Below, piece by piece: positions 45,701-61,712 of a DNA stretch of 64,000 nucleotides. The stretch is from contig NC_066584.1 in the NCBI RefSeq assembly GCF_024323335.1, forward strand, positions 272,591,618 through 272,655,617, read 5' to 3'. Below the pieces are notes generated by a model. That model was not told the DNA's origin. It did not search any database and saw nothing but the letters and a program-made list of their open reading frames with translations. The translations under genes and the position numbers were made by a program. The DNA is from Lathyrus oleraceus. Its lineage: Eukaryota; Streptophyta; Magnoliopsida; Fabales; Fabaceae. The first letter of the stretch is position 1; every line of letters starts with the position of its first letter.

Positions 45701-46900
45701 AATCAAGTCATGGTGCCCACTTTAAACGAAGGTATCTCTCAAACCATGGATCCAAATGAGATGATTCCAAAAGGATGTGAAATAGGACATGACAAGGTAC
45801 AATTGTTGTGAATAAAGTATTTTCAAATAATGTCTTGAAAAGCAAGAAAACTGGCCAAGAAGTCTTGACAAATTTTGAAGATTTTGGACTTAGAAATTTT
45901 TCTAAGTGTCCTAAAAAAATGTCTCACTTTGACTAAGCATAACTTTATCAATTCTAATCCAAATGTAGCAAACTTTATATCTATAGAAAGCTTGGAACAA
46001 GAGGAACAACTTTGATGTTGTAGAAAGTTTCAAATGGAGCTTTTATCTTGATGCAAAATGGGATTAAAGTGAGTGCAACGATCATGAAAACTTGCCCTAA
46101 ATGGAAAGTCAACCATTTCCAAATTAAGTAACTTTTCTAATTCCTGATTAAATGGTGAATCCATGATCAACCTTGATCAAATTTCACATGTAGGCTCCCT
46201 TAGGCATGGATTTTGAGATTCCACTCTCAAAAAGTCATAAGTTGACTTTTTTGGCCCCACAGTTGACTTTTCCCAAGTTGTCTGATTCCCGATTCCATTG
46301 ATCAATTGAAGCACTTCTGGCTCAAATAAAAAGCTGATTTTTTGTATGTACACCCTTGTGTACATATGGAGGGCCATGGGAAAGAGTTTCACCCAAAGAA
46401 TTAGAAATAAACTGATTTTATACCAAACCCTAGTTTTAGGGCAAAATGATCAAGAACTGATTGCACTGCTTGCCAATGGATCTTTCTGAGATAATTGTGA
46501 GTCTTCCTAGGACAAGATGCCTCTCTAATTATGACATGGATGAGCTCCTCTACTTCCAACCAAACATTGCCTGTTGCAGGTAGCCATGAAACCCTAATTT
46601 CTGATTAAATCCAGATGAACACTCTGATAGCTTTGAATCCTTCACTGATGAACTGAGGATCATAATAAGATACTTGGACCCCCCTGAGACCCTTGAGACT
46701 TGTATACTTAGAAAATAAAGTCCAATTCTCAATCTTGATTTGTGTGGGCTCCTTCTATTAAGGAGTGATCAATCAAAACCTGATTTCCCAGTCACTAATG
46801 CAGTATGCAATGAGTATGACCTAGTATGATGCTAATGAAATGCAAAACAAAATCCCATGCTCTCAGGGAAAAAAAGTAGGGTCAATTTTGGGGTATTAAA
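42736..46900 (-). mobile_element. Solo LTR of a Tat/Ogre-type gypsy element
   Basis: 4165 bp between direct repeats ATAAG (42731-42735 and 46901-46905) that split the RNase H coding sequence of family B. On the minus strand it should start TG but reads TTTAATACCCCAAAATTGACC (terminal base mutated) and ends CCCCGCTACA. A GGTGGCGACTC block lies near its end, as in Ogre-type LTRs. No PBS or internal region is present, so it was left by LTR-LTR recombination. It contains three degenerate copies of an about 85-170 base block with CCTACGTATCTCAT (43055-43410). Confidence 0.85.
44461..45000. repeat. Tandem repeat, three copies of about 180 bp
   Basis: The marker GGTGGGGTCA occurs at 44501 and 44680, with AGTGGGGTCA at 44860 (spacing 179 and 180), with high similarity along the unit (AAATTAATCAAGAAAATTA; AATAATGAAAATTGGCACG). 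Located inside the solo LTR. Confidence 0.85.
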
Positions 46901-47569
46901 ATAAGCATATTGAAATAAAACATTAATTTTTATATGACTATGTTTAGAAGAGAATTTTTCACTTAAAATTTGTTGATACAGACCATCAATGGGCTGATAT
47001 CTTTTCAAAACCCCTTGTTGAAGATATATTCATATTCATTCTGAAAAATATATTTATGAAATCGCGTTCAGAATGAAAAGATGTATTTCAGAATTTTAAG
47101 TCTTTAGCACTCTAGATTAGATTGTGAGATTGTTATGCTTTCTGACTCTGAAACATGAAGCTTTCTGAAGTAAGGAAGTTTTCATGAATCAGAAAGGTTT
47201 TGATCAGAAGTAATCTTATCGATTTTTCTTCCTAATTCTGAAAAGTTGCTGCATTTAATGGTTGTCGTTTGATTTCATGTGGTTCTTAGTGGAGACAGTT
47301 GTTCCACTTTCTAAGCATGTGTGGTAAAGACGTGACACATTGTGTTTGATAATTATTGGAATTAGGTCTAAAACTTTACACTCCCCCTATGACTGCACAG
47401 TCATTTTTATCATTATTTCAAGAAAAAATATTTAAACCCACTTCACTCACATTTTCACACTACGCACACAATTCTCCCACACTTTCAAGTTTTCAAATTT
47501 CAAACAACCTCTTTTCTCTCTCTTCAACTGTTCTTCGTCTTCATCTTCATCTTCATCCTCCTTAAATCA

Positions 47570-47905
47570 ATGGATTAACAACAATATCTATCTCCAAGTT
47601 TATCAAAGGCTGCTCAACAACAACTGGTTCAACAACAGTTTCAACAACTGCAACTAGCTCATACTTGATCTCCTCCTAGATCTGTCTCTAGTGAAGGCTC
47701 TCCTCCATTTGAGGAAGAAATAAACGGCTGTAATATTCCCATGGATAACTATCATATGTTCAAAAAGATCAATCCACAAGAAATTTTAGCATATTACATG
47801 GAGATCTGTCTCGAAGAGGGTATTGATCCTTTGGTAGATCCCATTAATCTTCCAGATGACTACCTAGTTGTTCTGCCGCCTCCTCCTTCTTCCCCAAACC
47901 CTTAG
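47570..47905 (+). pseudogene. Short 3' ORF of family B, two internal stops
   Basis: 111 codons in one frame from ATG 47570 to TAG 47903, interrupted by TAA at 47576 and TGA at 47666. The N-terminal part is Gln-rich (LSKAAQQQLVQQQFQQLQ); the C-terminal half is acidic and Pro-rich (PSSPNP end). It is preceded by a CT-rich leader with repeated TCTTCA. It occupies the position of the extra ORF in the SIRE-like element but I see no clear similarity. Confidence 0.45.
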
Positions 47906-48104
47906 TTTTTCTAAAAAATCTTCACATGTGTGTGTATTTTTGTTGCTGTTTTTCTTGCTGCATTTTGATTGTAATTCATTTCAGTATTTTGTTATTCCAT
48001 TTTGATGTTTACCAATTGTATCTCTGCACTGCTTGTTGGCATTTTTAATCAATTAAAAATTGTTTTGTTTCTCTTTATTTATTTTTGTCTTTTATCTTTT
48101 TGAT

Positions 48105-48643
48105 TGATGACAAAGGGGGAGAAAAATAAAGTTCTAAAGGGGAAGAATTAAGTGTTTATTTTGATATCTAATTTCCTAAGTAAAGACCTAAACATTGCTT
48201 AAATGCTTCTGTTAACAAATACTTCGAGAAAAGTTTGTAGTTTTTTGAAGGGTTAATTCTCAAGAATCAGAATGGTTATGAAGGTGCTACTTCTGAAAAT
48301 CATGCTTCTGAAAAATCAAGGTTCTGAAAACCTTATCCTTCAAGGAAGAAAAGTTTTTTAAGAAAAGATTCTTAAGTAAAGCCTATCAAAATGATGATGT
48401 TATCAACCAGTGCTCTGGACAACATCAACTAACTTCTAAAGATAAACCAGATTCTGACTAAATATTCACTCTGGTACTTCAAAAGGTAAACATAAAGGTG
48501 TTCTTTCATTATGATTTTATCTTTATAGGACTATACATCACATGAGGAGCTTTGTGCTTCTGTAAGATGTATTCTTTTATGATTACCCTGTACAAAACTG
48601 TTCATCAAGATACATGTTTTGTTATCATAAAAAAGGAGGAGAT
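48105..48643 (+). other. Family B 3' untranslated region and polypurine tracts
   Basis: ACAAAGGGGGAGAAAAATAAAG at about 48111-48132 and AAAAAAAGGAGGAGAT at 48628-48643; the latter directly precedes the 3' LTR. No ORF in between. Confidence 0.65.
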
Positions 48644-49169
48644 TGTTAGAACAAGATTTGGTTCTGCATATATACGTTGAGTTTTGATGATAATAACATT
48701 GTATTTATGTGAGAAAAATTCTGCTATCCTAATGGTTTATTATTGTGTAGCTTTAATAACTAGTTCTAATTCTGATCATATGATGTGCGACATCGTCAGT
48801 TTCTGAACATTGCATTCCAAATCCGCTTCCGCGCCACAATTAGAAGTCCTGAAAATGTTAATATTGTTTTTGTAATGTTCTTTCTGCTTATGTGTTAATT
48901 CATCCATAAGAAACTTCTGAGGAGACTCTATGTTACTGCTGCAATGTTCTCTCAATTCTTTCTTCTAGACGCGACTCTGATCACCAAACTTCTGAAGAAT
49001 GGCAAGCTTCTGAAGTTGTATTTTGTAGCTGGAGATTCTGAAGATCTCAAGACAGATGATTGAAGTTATAAGACTCTGAAGATTCTGAAGATATTGAAGA
49101 GCTCAAGCCAGACTCTTGACATTGTCAAGGTTCTGACCCAAGGTTCTGAAGTTTCTGAATCTAGCTATC
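48644..49169 (+). repeat. Family B 3' LTR, first part
   Basis: Starts TGTTAGAACAAGATTTGG and follows the 5' LTR up to CTAGCTATC, where the second solo LTR is inserted (CTATC at 49165-49169 is the target duplication). Confidence 0.85.
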
Positions 49170-52100
49170 TGTAGCAGTAAATTCATGATCATCAAGTTAT
49201 GGATAAGCTAGACATCAAATAACAAGAGTCGCTGCCGCGCTTTTATTGTTTCCAAGGAAAAGGGAAAAAAGTACAAACAAAACCCAAAAGTAAGAAGTTT
49301 TCAAATCAAAACTAATAAAATGTCATAGATTACAGGTAAGGGGGTTGGTTACACAGAGGGAAGATGTTAGCACCCAAAGTGTCCTAGGTACTCCTAGGGA
49401 GCCCTTTTTGTGTGCATATGTATTTGGTACAATGATGTTTACAAACAAGTAGAATGTGGGGATGAGAAAAGAATTCATTAATTATATTTTTGTGTTTGAC
49501 AAGACCTTCGGACTTGTGCCTACGTACCAACATAAAAATGAGGGATCAAAACCTCGTAGTTCGTGATACAAATTTCAAAGTGGATGCATTGCTTTTAACA
49601 AAAAATAAGTTTAAAAGGCACAAAGGTCCAAAAATGATTTGAATGAGTTAGTTCTTTTTTGGATTTTTGAAAGTTTAGGTCAAGCATAGTTAAGTCTATT
49701 TACAAGTTTGATTAAGAAAAGGAAGTTTGAAAATTCAATGGCATAAGGCCAAAGTTTCTATCTTTTGCAAAGTGGTCAAAGTTTAGAACAAAATGAGTTC
49801 AAACAAAGAAGATTTTTAAAAGGAGGGAGAGAATTTGAAATTAAATAAATGGGGAGGAGATGAAGAGACTAATCTTATGCACAAAATTAAAAGTTAAGGG
49901 TTGAAAAGATCTGACCAATGGGTAGTAATCCAATAGACAAGGATGTCAATAGAAACCCAAATTCCCTTAGACATTTAGAATCAAGCAACACACAAATGTA
50001 CAATTATATCAATCTTGTAGAGCAAGGCATCAAATAAAGATTGCCACATCCAAGCTTAGCCACTCCATGATCTTCTTCAAGATAGCCCAAGTAACAGATA
50101 AATTCATAAGTCACAGGTTCAAAATAACAGCTTCACAATGATCATATTGCATATGCACTCAAAGGGATCTCCAAAGATGTATTAGATGAAGTTTCAAATT
50201 GCAAGCACTTGGTTACTTTAAATTTGACATTGGCCAAGTCCTTTAGCATAGGAATGTTGCCTAAGTTCTAAGTCCATTTGTCCAAGATCAAGTCAACAGT
50301 CCACACAAAAGTTTTTTAGGGCTTTTGTTCTTATTATGTACATTAATGGTCAAAGACCACACAAATAAACAAAAAATATACACAATCAAGGTATAACACA
50401 CAATATGGTCCAAATTGACAAAGTGAAAATTGCATTAATATAAACAATTAGAATGGTATGAACAATGGCAAATGAATAAAGACTAAAATTAAATGGCATT
50501 AAAGTAAATGGCTTGAAATTAAATGTTAATTGTTAATGAGTTAGAAGTTAGTATTGTTTTGCTTTTGCTTTTTGTTTTTAAGTCATTCTTTGGAGAACAC
50601 TCAACCCACTTATCACAAGCATGAATCCTTGAACCAAGACATCTTCCAAAGGAAGGAAAAAAGGCCAAGTTTCCACACAATACCATGAAAGAGGGGAGAC
50701 TTACAATCTCACTAACTAGAATGCTATGCCTTTTGTGTCACAAATTTAGCGCTATGTTAAGCAATCGTAATTGGACTTATGTAGAAGTCACAACTATTTG
50801 AGGCCGGGCAATAGAACTTTGGTATTAATGCATGTTAGAGACATAGTATAATGGACTATGCTCATGAAACATACCACACACAAAAAGAATATACAAAAGA
50901 GGTGGCCTAATCTCATCCATACTTATGTTGATTTTTCAATCAACTAGCCTTAGGACTTTGAGATATCATAGGCCAAATGAGATGAATGCATAAAGAATGG
51001 GAATGAGATGAAAAGGGAGGGGAATGGATCAAAACTCAAATTGGTCAAAGGAGGACTTTTACCAAATTAATATCATCCATTCATTTTGGGAGATGGAATG
51101 TACATTCCATCAATCCCCTAAATCCAATGATATTAACTTGACAAAGTCAAATCAACCTTGACCAATGCCCAACAACAAGAGTCAAACTCATACAAGTCAT
51201 CACAATTGGTCAACATAATTAATTGACATTTATTCAAATTAAAAAAGACTAAAATAATACATTTAAATTAAATATGGTTTGTCAAATTCCTAAAACCTCA
51301 TCAAAACACCAAAGAAATGACCATGTGATTTATCATAAGTCAAACAAGGTCAAAGGACCTTGGAGAAATTTTTTTAGAATTTTAAAGACCTAAAAGTATT
51401 TTTAAACAATTAAAAATAAACACAAAATCAATTAAATCATGAAAAATATTAATAATGATCCAAAAAATAATTTTAATTCAAAATATGAAAGAGAAAATTA
51501 TTTGAAATTTTTTGGTGAAACTCTCATATTTTTTTGGATCAATATTAAAATTAATATGAATTAATAAAAATAAAAAGAATAAAAGAAAATCAGAAAATAT
51601 CAAAAAAATGTGGACCACTTGATCTCCCTCATTAATTGAGGTGGCAGATCAAGTGGCCATCAACGCGCTTTCCACCATAATCACGAGTCAATGCGTAACA
51701 CAAATGGTAATTACAAGCAACACATGAGATTAAAACAAATCAACTGGACCCTATGGCTAGGATACATGCACATACACCGCCGGAGCTGTAACTCCGGTCT
51801 TCTTCTCCGGGGGACCTCACCGGACTGGTCCACCCTCAACCATCACCAAAATAAAAAAGGAGGAAATGATCTGAAAGAAAAAATGGCGTCCCTGATCAAA
51901 AATGCAACCCTGTTAAAGCCATGATCAAAAATGGAGGAAAGGATATAGGGTCTAGGGAGACCCAATTTTGATCAGATGAATTCATCTGGCCAACCACCAC
52001 CAACCAACTTGCTAACCTTCAATCATATTGACTTTCTTGGCTTGTGGTAGATTATATATGCATAAGATAATGAATTTTGAAGTGTCCCTTGAAAAATTTG

Positions 52101-52558
52101 ATCAATTGGTGAGATAGCTTGTTGGAGAAGTTACTTAAGATACCTAGTCAAACTAGGGTTTCCAAGGCAAATCACTTCCAAACTCTTGAAGAACACTTGA
52201 TCAATATATCATGTAGGAATGAATGGAACTCATATATGATGATCATAACCATTATTGGATCAATTCATAGTTGTGCTCTTTGTCACGAGGGTCTCAAACC
52301 CTAGATGTGAACTTGATAGATCAATGGTGATCATGCCTTACCTACTAAAGAATTAGGCAAATGCAAAGACATATTTTTGGTATTTTGGTTAGTAAAATGA
52401 TAAGATACAAGTATGATACAATCACATAATGCTTGGTGATCTCTCCCAAAATAAACCCAATGAAAGAGGGGTAAGGAGGATGCCAAGGTATGATCCCAAT
52501 GCTAATGCTTATGATGAGATTGCATGATGGATGTTAGGGTCAAAATTGGGGTCTTACA
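49170..52558 (-). mobile_element. Second Tat/Ogre-type solo LTR
   Basis: 3389 bp with perfect ends (minus strand TGTAAGACCCCAATTTTGAC ... TACTGCTACA) and direct repeats CTATC (49165-49169, 52559-52563). It interrupts the family B 3' LTR. Related to the solo LTR at 42736-46900 in both termini and in the CTAGGTACTCCTAGGGAG block, but only moderately similar overall. No coding content recognised. Confidence 0.9.
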
Positions 52559-52563
52559 CTATC

Positions 52564-53141
52564 TACTTATTCACTTCATGCTTCAATCATCTTTCATCAG
52601 AAGCTAATGAATTTGAAGATAAGATTAAACGGGAACATGATCAAATAATACATAGTACAAATCGAACAACCTTTCCACTATCCGATTTCATGGGCAAGGA
52701 CAGTAATATACATCACACCTATCACTGAATTTGTGGGCGAAAGAACAACATGCAGTTTCATTCCTTTCCGATCCAATAGTGGACAACCGCTCAAGGAGAT
52801 TTCCCCATTTTGACCTCCAAGGGTCACATGCTTATCTATATAAGCATGCATTGGAGACTAAAAGAAAACACTAATTTTGCACAAGTATTTGACAAGCTAT
52901 TTTTCTTTGTGAAAAACTATCATTCTTTGTATACAATTTTCTTTAAGTGTTTGTTATTCATTTATGTAAAAATCTAATTGTGTAGAAGCATCTTGTAACA
53001 CACAAACTATTTGTTTGATTCCTTAAGGAGGTTATCCTTGAGAAGACAAAGAAAGTTATTCTCTGTGAGTTCTTAAGGAGACTAAGGTTTAGTTGGATCC
53101 TTGAGAAGACAAAGAAGGTTATTCTTTGTGTTCATTATAAT
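52564..53141 (+). repeat. Family B 3' LTR, second part (truncated)
   Basis: Resumes ACTTATTCACTTCATGCTTCAATC as in the 5' LTR (37305 onward) and stops matching after TTCATTATAAT at about 53141, about 210 bases short of the LTR end. Confidence 0.8.
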
Positions 53142-55176
53142 TAAGGTTTCACATTCAAACCCTAGTTCCTCTGAGCTAGACCTTCATCATAAACCAAAGA
53201 TACCTCACACAAGAAGGAATTGGAGAAGTTAGAAGAGAGGGAAGAATAAACTAGATTAAGAAAAAGGAAAATAATCGAAGCAGTTACCTTTTTACAAGAG
53301 AATCTCTCATCTTCGTAGGTTGGTTGGATTCGTGATTCCTTTGCCTTCTTTTGTTTATTCAAATCGCATATTTGTGTTTGGTTGCTCTGGATCTGTTTTT
53401 GATTGCTAGATCTTGGTTTTATTGTTGTTTGTTTTCTGTTAAGGGTTAGGGAAGGGGTGATTTGTGTTTTATGTATGAGTTAAGGTGATTAGGGGTTTAA
53501 TTTGGATCAGATTGAGGCTTTCTAGGTAGTTTTAGGGTTAAGGTTCGTATCAATTGGGGTTAGGGTTCATCAGATGAACCTTATGGTTTATCTGAAGGGT
53601 TAGGGTTCTTAGGGTTTATTCTGAGGGTTCATCTGGGGAACCTAGAAGCTGAAGGTATGATGCAGGTTTTCTAGAGGTAGGATCACTCCGGTTGAAGTTC
53701 AACCGGAGCTGGGTTTTTTCACGATGGCTTTTAGTGGTAAGAAGGGTGACCGGGGGGTTGAGCAGCGAAGGGAAGCACATAGAATAGAGAGAGAAAGCGA
53801 AATAAGAGAGAGAAATAAGGATAAAAATGATCGATTTCTGAAGGGAACGAGGTCTTATACCCCTTCCTTTAGTGCCTACGTCACCAAAACGGGGCCCCCT
53901 GATAGCCACGCGATTAGTTGGCTCTGAGTTTGTTCCCTATGCGCGCTTCCACCCTAGGCCAAGTTTGACTTCACATCGTAACCATCCCTCTTGTGTACTT
54001 TGACTAATAATCAATATCAAAGACCTTGATTTCACACCACATGATCCCTCTTATCCCAATCTCATGGCCAAGAGAGAGTTAACCATTGACTTTCTCTCCG
54101 TGGACCACCCCCCTTAGCGTGGGCTTCAAACAAAAATTGGCCTATATTCCTTACTTTTCACGCCCTTAGTTACTGGCCATTGCTAGTATTATGTATATAT
54201 ACACCCCCTTGCGTTTTTTTAATAAAATTATTGATTTAATTTCTTAGTTTTATTTTCTTAATAAATTATGTTATTAGGTTAATTAATCTAGGATTAATAT
54301 TAGTAATTTCAATTAAATATGTTAATAACAACTTTTTATTAATTAAAAATTATTTTATTATAAGTCAATAAATAAAAACATAAAAAGAAAACAAATTTTA
54401 TTATAATTAGGGTTTTAATTAAGATAACTTTTATGATTAATTATTTGGACTAATTTTTAGATATAATTAGGGTTAAGATAATGACAATTAGGGTTTAATT
54501 AAAATAATACTAATCTTTCTTTTCGATTATGTTTAATATTTTCTCAATATAAAAGTAATTATGTATATATGACATTCAATATGATTTTCAAATCAAACTA
54601 ACTATAACACCTTTGCAATTAACACATCAACTAAAATCAACTCCACACATTCAAATTTTAAGACCTATGCCCTTGTGCATTAAGGCATTTCCAAATCAAA
54701 TACTTTCTCCACTCTGATGCGTTAAGAACCTTTTCAAGATCTAAAATCAATCAAACAAACAAACAAATATATTTTAGAAGAACTAGGTGCTATGATCCTT
54801 CATCAAACATGGAGGCACGTAAGCATAGAGTCATAGCATTATAGCGAGTATAATACCAAAAAAAATACATTTTCTGTGTCTTTCTTTATTAATTAAACAT
54901 TATCTCTGAATAATAACATTTACCTTGTAAATAAATAACTCAAGCAAGAATAAGTAACATAGGCAAACTTTCCTTAGAAACACACAATAACCCTAGAATT
55001 AAAGGAGGATCCCATTAAGTACAATGGAGGTAAGGGGTTTCTAATACCTTCCCCTTGCTTAACTGACTCCCGAACATTAGTCTTTCACCCTTATCTATTA
55101 GGTTTTATCATTATTTCCCTCTTCCTTAGGAACAAATAAAGGATGATGCAGACTTTGTATTTTTCCAACTGCGACA
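53142..55176 (+). repeat. Ogre-type 5' LTR remnant (5' part missing)
   Basis: The last about 560 bases match the 3' LTR at 58321-61712: GGCACGTAAGCATAGAG block, CCCTAGAATTAAAGGAGGATC, AATGGAGGTAAGGGG, and the end TTTTTCCAACTGCGACA at 55176. Its beginning is lost at the junction with the family B LTR. The part at 53146-54190 is less clearly alignable. A TATATATACACCCCC box is near 54193. Confidence 0.6.
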
Positions 55177-56414
55177 CTCTGGCTTTACGACATCAAACAA
55201 CTCCTTCAAAAATAAGAGTACCCTGCAAATACTTCAAGTGGATATAAAAAACACTCAGAAGATTGGCGTCCAATTTCTTCCTCAATGGTGACGTACTCTT
55301 CAAGAAAAACCACAACATGATCTTGCTCAGGTGCATGGATGGACATGTAGTATACATGCTTATCAAGGAGATTCATGAAGGATCCTTTGGTACTAACGCC
55401 AATGGACAAGAAAATTCTAAGAGCAGGGTACTACTGGTTGACTATGGGAACCGATTGCTTCAAGTACATCAAGAAGTTTCATAAATTCCAAATCTATATG
55501 GATAAAGTTCATGTGCCACCCACTCCCTTGAATGTCTTGACTACTCTATGGCCTTTATCCATATGGTATATATACATAATTGAAATGATCGAACAAAAAT
55601 CAGCAAACGAACATCGGTTCATACTAGTTACCATTGATTACTTCACCAAGTGGGTAAAAGTTTCCTCCTACACCAACATGACAAAATAAGTGATCTTCGG
55701 TTCATCAAGAAAGAGATGATGAGTCGTTACGGTGTTCCCAATAAGATTATCACTGATAACATATTGAATCTAAACAACAAAGTAATGGATAAGTTATGCA
55801 ATAGTTTTAAACTTAAACACCATAACTCGTCAACTTACTGACAAAAAATGAACGACGCAATAGAAGCAGCCAACAAAAATATCAAAAGGATTATCCAGAA
55901 GATGGTAAAAACCTACAAAGATTGACACGAGATTCTCCGTTTCGTACTACATGTCTATAGAACTTCAGTTTACACTTTGACAAGAACAACCCCTTTCTAT
56001 TTGGTATAAGGCACCGAGGCAGTACTCCGTTTTGAGGTTGAGATCCCCTCCTTGAGAGTCCTGATGAAGACTAAACTGGAAGAGGCGGAATTGGTACAAA
56101 CATTATTTGACCAGCTAAACCTCATAGAAGAGAAACATATGTTGACAGTATGTCACGAGCAATTATATCAGCGGAGACTCAAGAAAGAATTCGACAAAAA
56201 GGTTTGTCCTCGTCTATTCGAAGAAGGAGACTTAGTGCTAAGAAAGATATTACCCATCCATATAGATCCCCGCGGAAAATGGACCCCTAACTACGAAGGG
56301 TCGTACGTCGTGAAGATGACCTTCTTTGGAGGAGCCTTAATCCTTACAACCATGGATGAATCTGAGTTACCACGACCAGTGAACTCTGATGCAGTCAAAA
56401 AATACTATGCCTAG
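55177..56414 (+). pseudogene. Ogre/Tat integrase, frameshifted
   Basis: Begins YDIKQLLQK almost directly after the LTR, so gag, PR, RT and RNase H are deleted. Segments: FFLNGDVLFKKNHNMILLR (55270 on), ILRAGYYWLT and KVHVPPTPLNVLT (55375-55580), TIDYFTKWV (catalytic D), KIITDN (second D; 55737-55760), and MNDAIEAANKNIK (E; about 55850). The C-terminal domain is at 56052-56414 with PRLFEEGDLVLRK, RGKWTPNYEGSYVVK and the usual VKKYYA end. At least three frame changes and stops (for example 55686, 55841). Catalytic acids survive but the gene is dead. Confidence 0.88.
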
Positions 56415-58320
56415 AAAAAGAGGATAAAAAGCCCGCTAAGTCGAAAGCCTAAAAGGGCGACTTAGGCAAAAATTAGGGACTTATAAAAAAAATAGAATCC
56501 GATAATTTGAAAACCCAAAAGGGAGACTTAGGCTATAAAAAGGTATATCATCTTGATGGACTAAGACTCGAAAAGAGCCTCCCAGGAAAAAGTTAGGGAT
56601 ATCCAAAAGGCATATGACTGTGACACTTAAGGCTCTACTACAACATGAACTCAGACAAAAGTAATCGATCCAATCATCATCTTCAAAAGCGAAGTATTGT
56701 AACCTCAAAGCTCTAGGGATAACAGCATGTGTTAGGTTACGTAGGAACATGAATAATCTGTTTATTGCCATTTTTTAATACTTTTTTGGTAATCTCCTCT
56801 TCCAAGAATTACTTCCTCATGTTATATCACCCATTTACGGGTCAAATTCTCAATAAATGAAGTTTTGTTTCCCGAGCCTTATTCTTTATTTTTCAAAATT
56901 TTTCTGTTTGATTATAAAGTGTTAGTTATTTAAGAATAATGCATGAAACATCGAGTATAATAAAAAACTTTTGAAAATGTATTTTACTTGGAAACATCAA
57001 AGGGACCGTAGTCCCCTAGCAATACATCCCAAGCAAGACACAAAGTCCAAATCAACAATGACAACTTGATCAACACGGAAGTCTATTCCTTTCAAATCAT
57101 ATGGAACATTCCAGAAATCAAGAGCACCATGGTCCATACCATGATCATATCAGAGTCTCGAAGGTTGGAGAGTCAGATTGTTACAAAAATACTGGTCCCC
57201 CCATTCATGCATTTACCATGCATATCATAAAAAGAGTCGTCAGCCCAAAATAACACATAATTCATAAAACACATACACTGATTCAAGACATGCATTAATA
57301 TAAATATCCATACATAACATAGGATTTATGAACGCTCTTAGAAGTCTAATCCCCAACTATACCAGTACGATTCCCCTTAAGGAATACTTATTGGCCTTCC
57401 CATTAAGTAACATCTCCGTGAAGCCTTTTCAATAAAGGATTTCTCTAGCAAACTCACTCATGGTGAGTCTTCAAGAGAATTTACCCAGTAACAAGTCATC
57501 CTGAATGATTGTTACCGATCAATGAGCAAATTTCCACCTCTCACATGCCCGACTTAGCAACCTATCCCTCATATTGGATAAGTTCCATCAAAATAATCAA
57601 GGGTTCCATCTAAGGTCTCTATCAAGGGTTCCATCAGGGTTTTATCAAGGTTTAAATTTAAGGATTTCATCAGGTGTTCCACCAGGGTTTCATCAAGGGC
57701 TCCATTAAATGGGTTTATTAAGCATTTCATCAAGGGTACCACCAGGGTTTCATCAACAACTCCATTAAATGGTTTTTCAAGGGTTCCACCAGGGTTTCAT
57801 CAAGGGCTCCAACAAAGGTTTTATCAAGGTTTTTTTATCAAGGGTTCCACCAGGGTTTTATCAAGGGGTTTCATCAGAGTTTTATTAAGAGGTTTCATCA
57901 GGAGTTTTGTTAGTGGCGATCAAATGATCATTAGAGTCCTACCAGAATTCCGTCAAGAATGATCGAATGATCATCAAAATCACACACAGGTTCCACCAGG
58001 AGTGGATAAAACTTATCAATAATTAGGGTTCCATTAAAATATTTCATGGATTCCCCAAGGAAGTGATTCGGATATCGGAGTTCCACTAAGGGTATTACCC
58101 GGGTCCCATCAGATTAGGTTGAGTTTCACGAGGGTTCCACCAAAGATTGGTTTGGATACCAACAGAGTACTAGAGACATCAAGTCCTTATACATCCCCAA
58201 GGAATATAAGTCCGTGGACAAAATTAGGGTCCCTCTCTATATTTAACTGTCTTCCCCCCGAGAGGATGAAGACTCGCCGTCATCATCATCCCAATTTAAA
58301 GTTGACTAAATAGAGGCAGT
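56415..58320 (+). repeat. Ogre 3' untranslated region with minisatellite
   Basis: About 56440-56600 repeats phrases such as AAAAGGGCGACTTAGGC and AAAGGGAGACTTAGGC, typical after integrase in Ogre-like elements. From 57595 to about 58130 there is a degenerate array of a 12-base unit GGGTTYCAYCAA (more than 20 partial copies). No ORF supported. Confidence 0.7.

Positions 58321-61712
<3,392 letters not shown>

Larger units (their letters stand above)
36770..53141 (+). mobile_element. Family B Ty1/copia element with two nested solo LTRs
   Basis: 5' LTR 36770-38102, PBS 38105, gag, PR, INT, RT, RH, a short 3' ORF remnant, polypurine tract, 3' LTR from 48644. Without the insertions at 42736-46900 and 49170-52558 it would be about 8.8 kb. 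All coding parts carry stops or frameshifts. The 3' LTR is cut at about 53141, where Ogre-type sequence starts, so the outer end and target duplication are lost. Copia domain order; probably a SIRE-related legume family because an ORF and multiple polypurine tracts follow pol. Confidence 0.85.
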
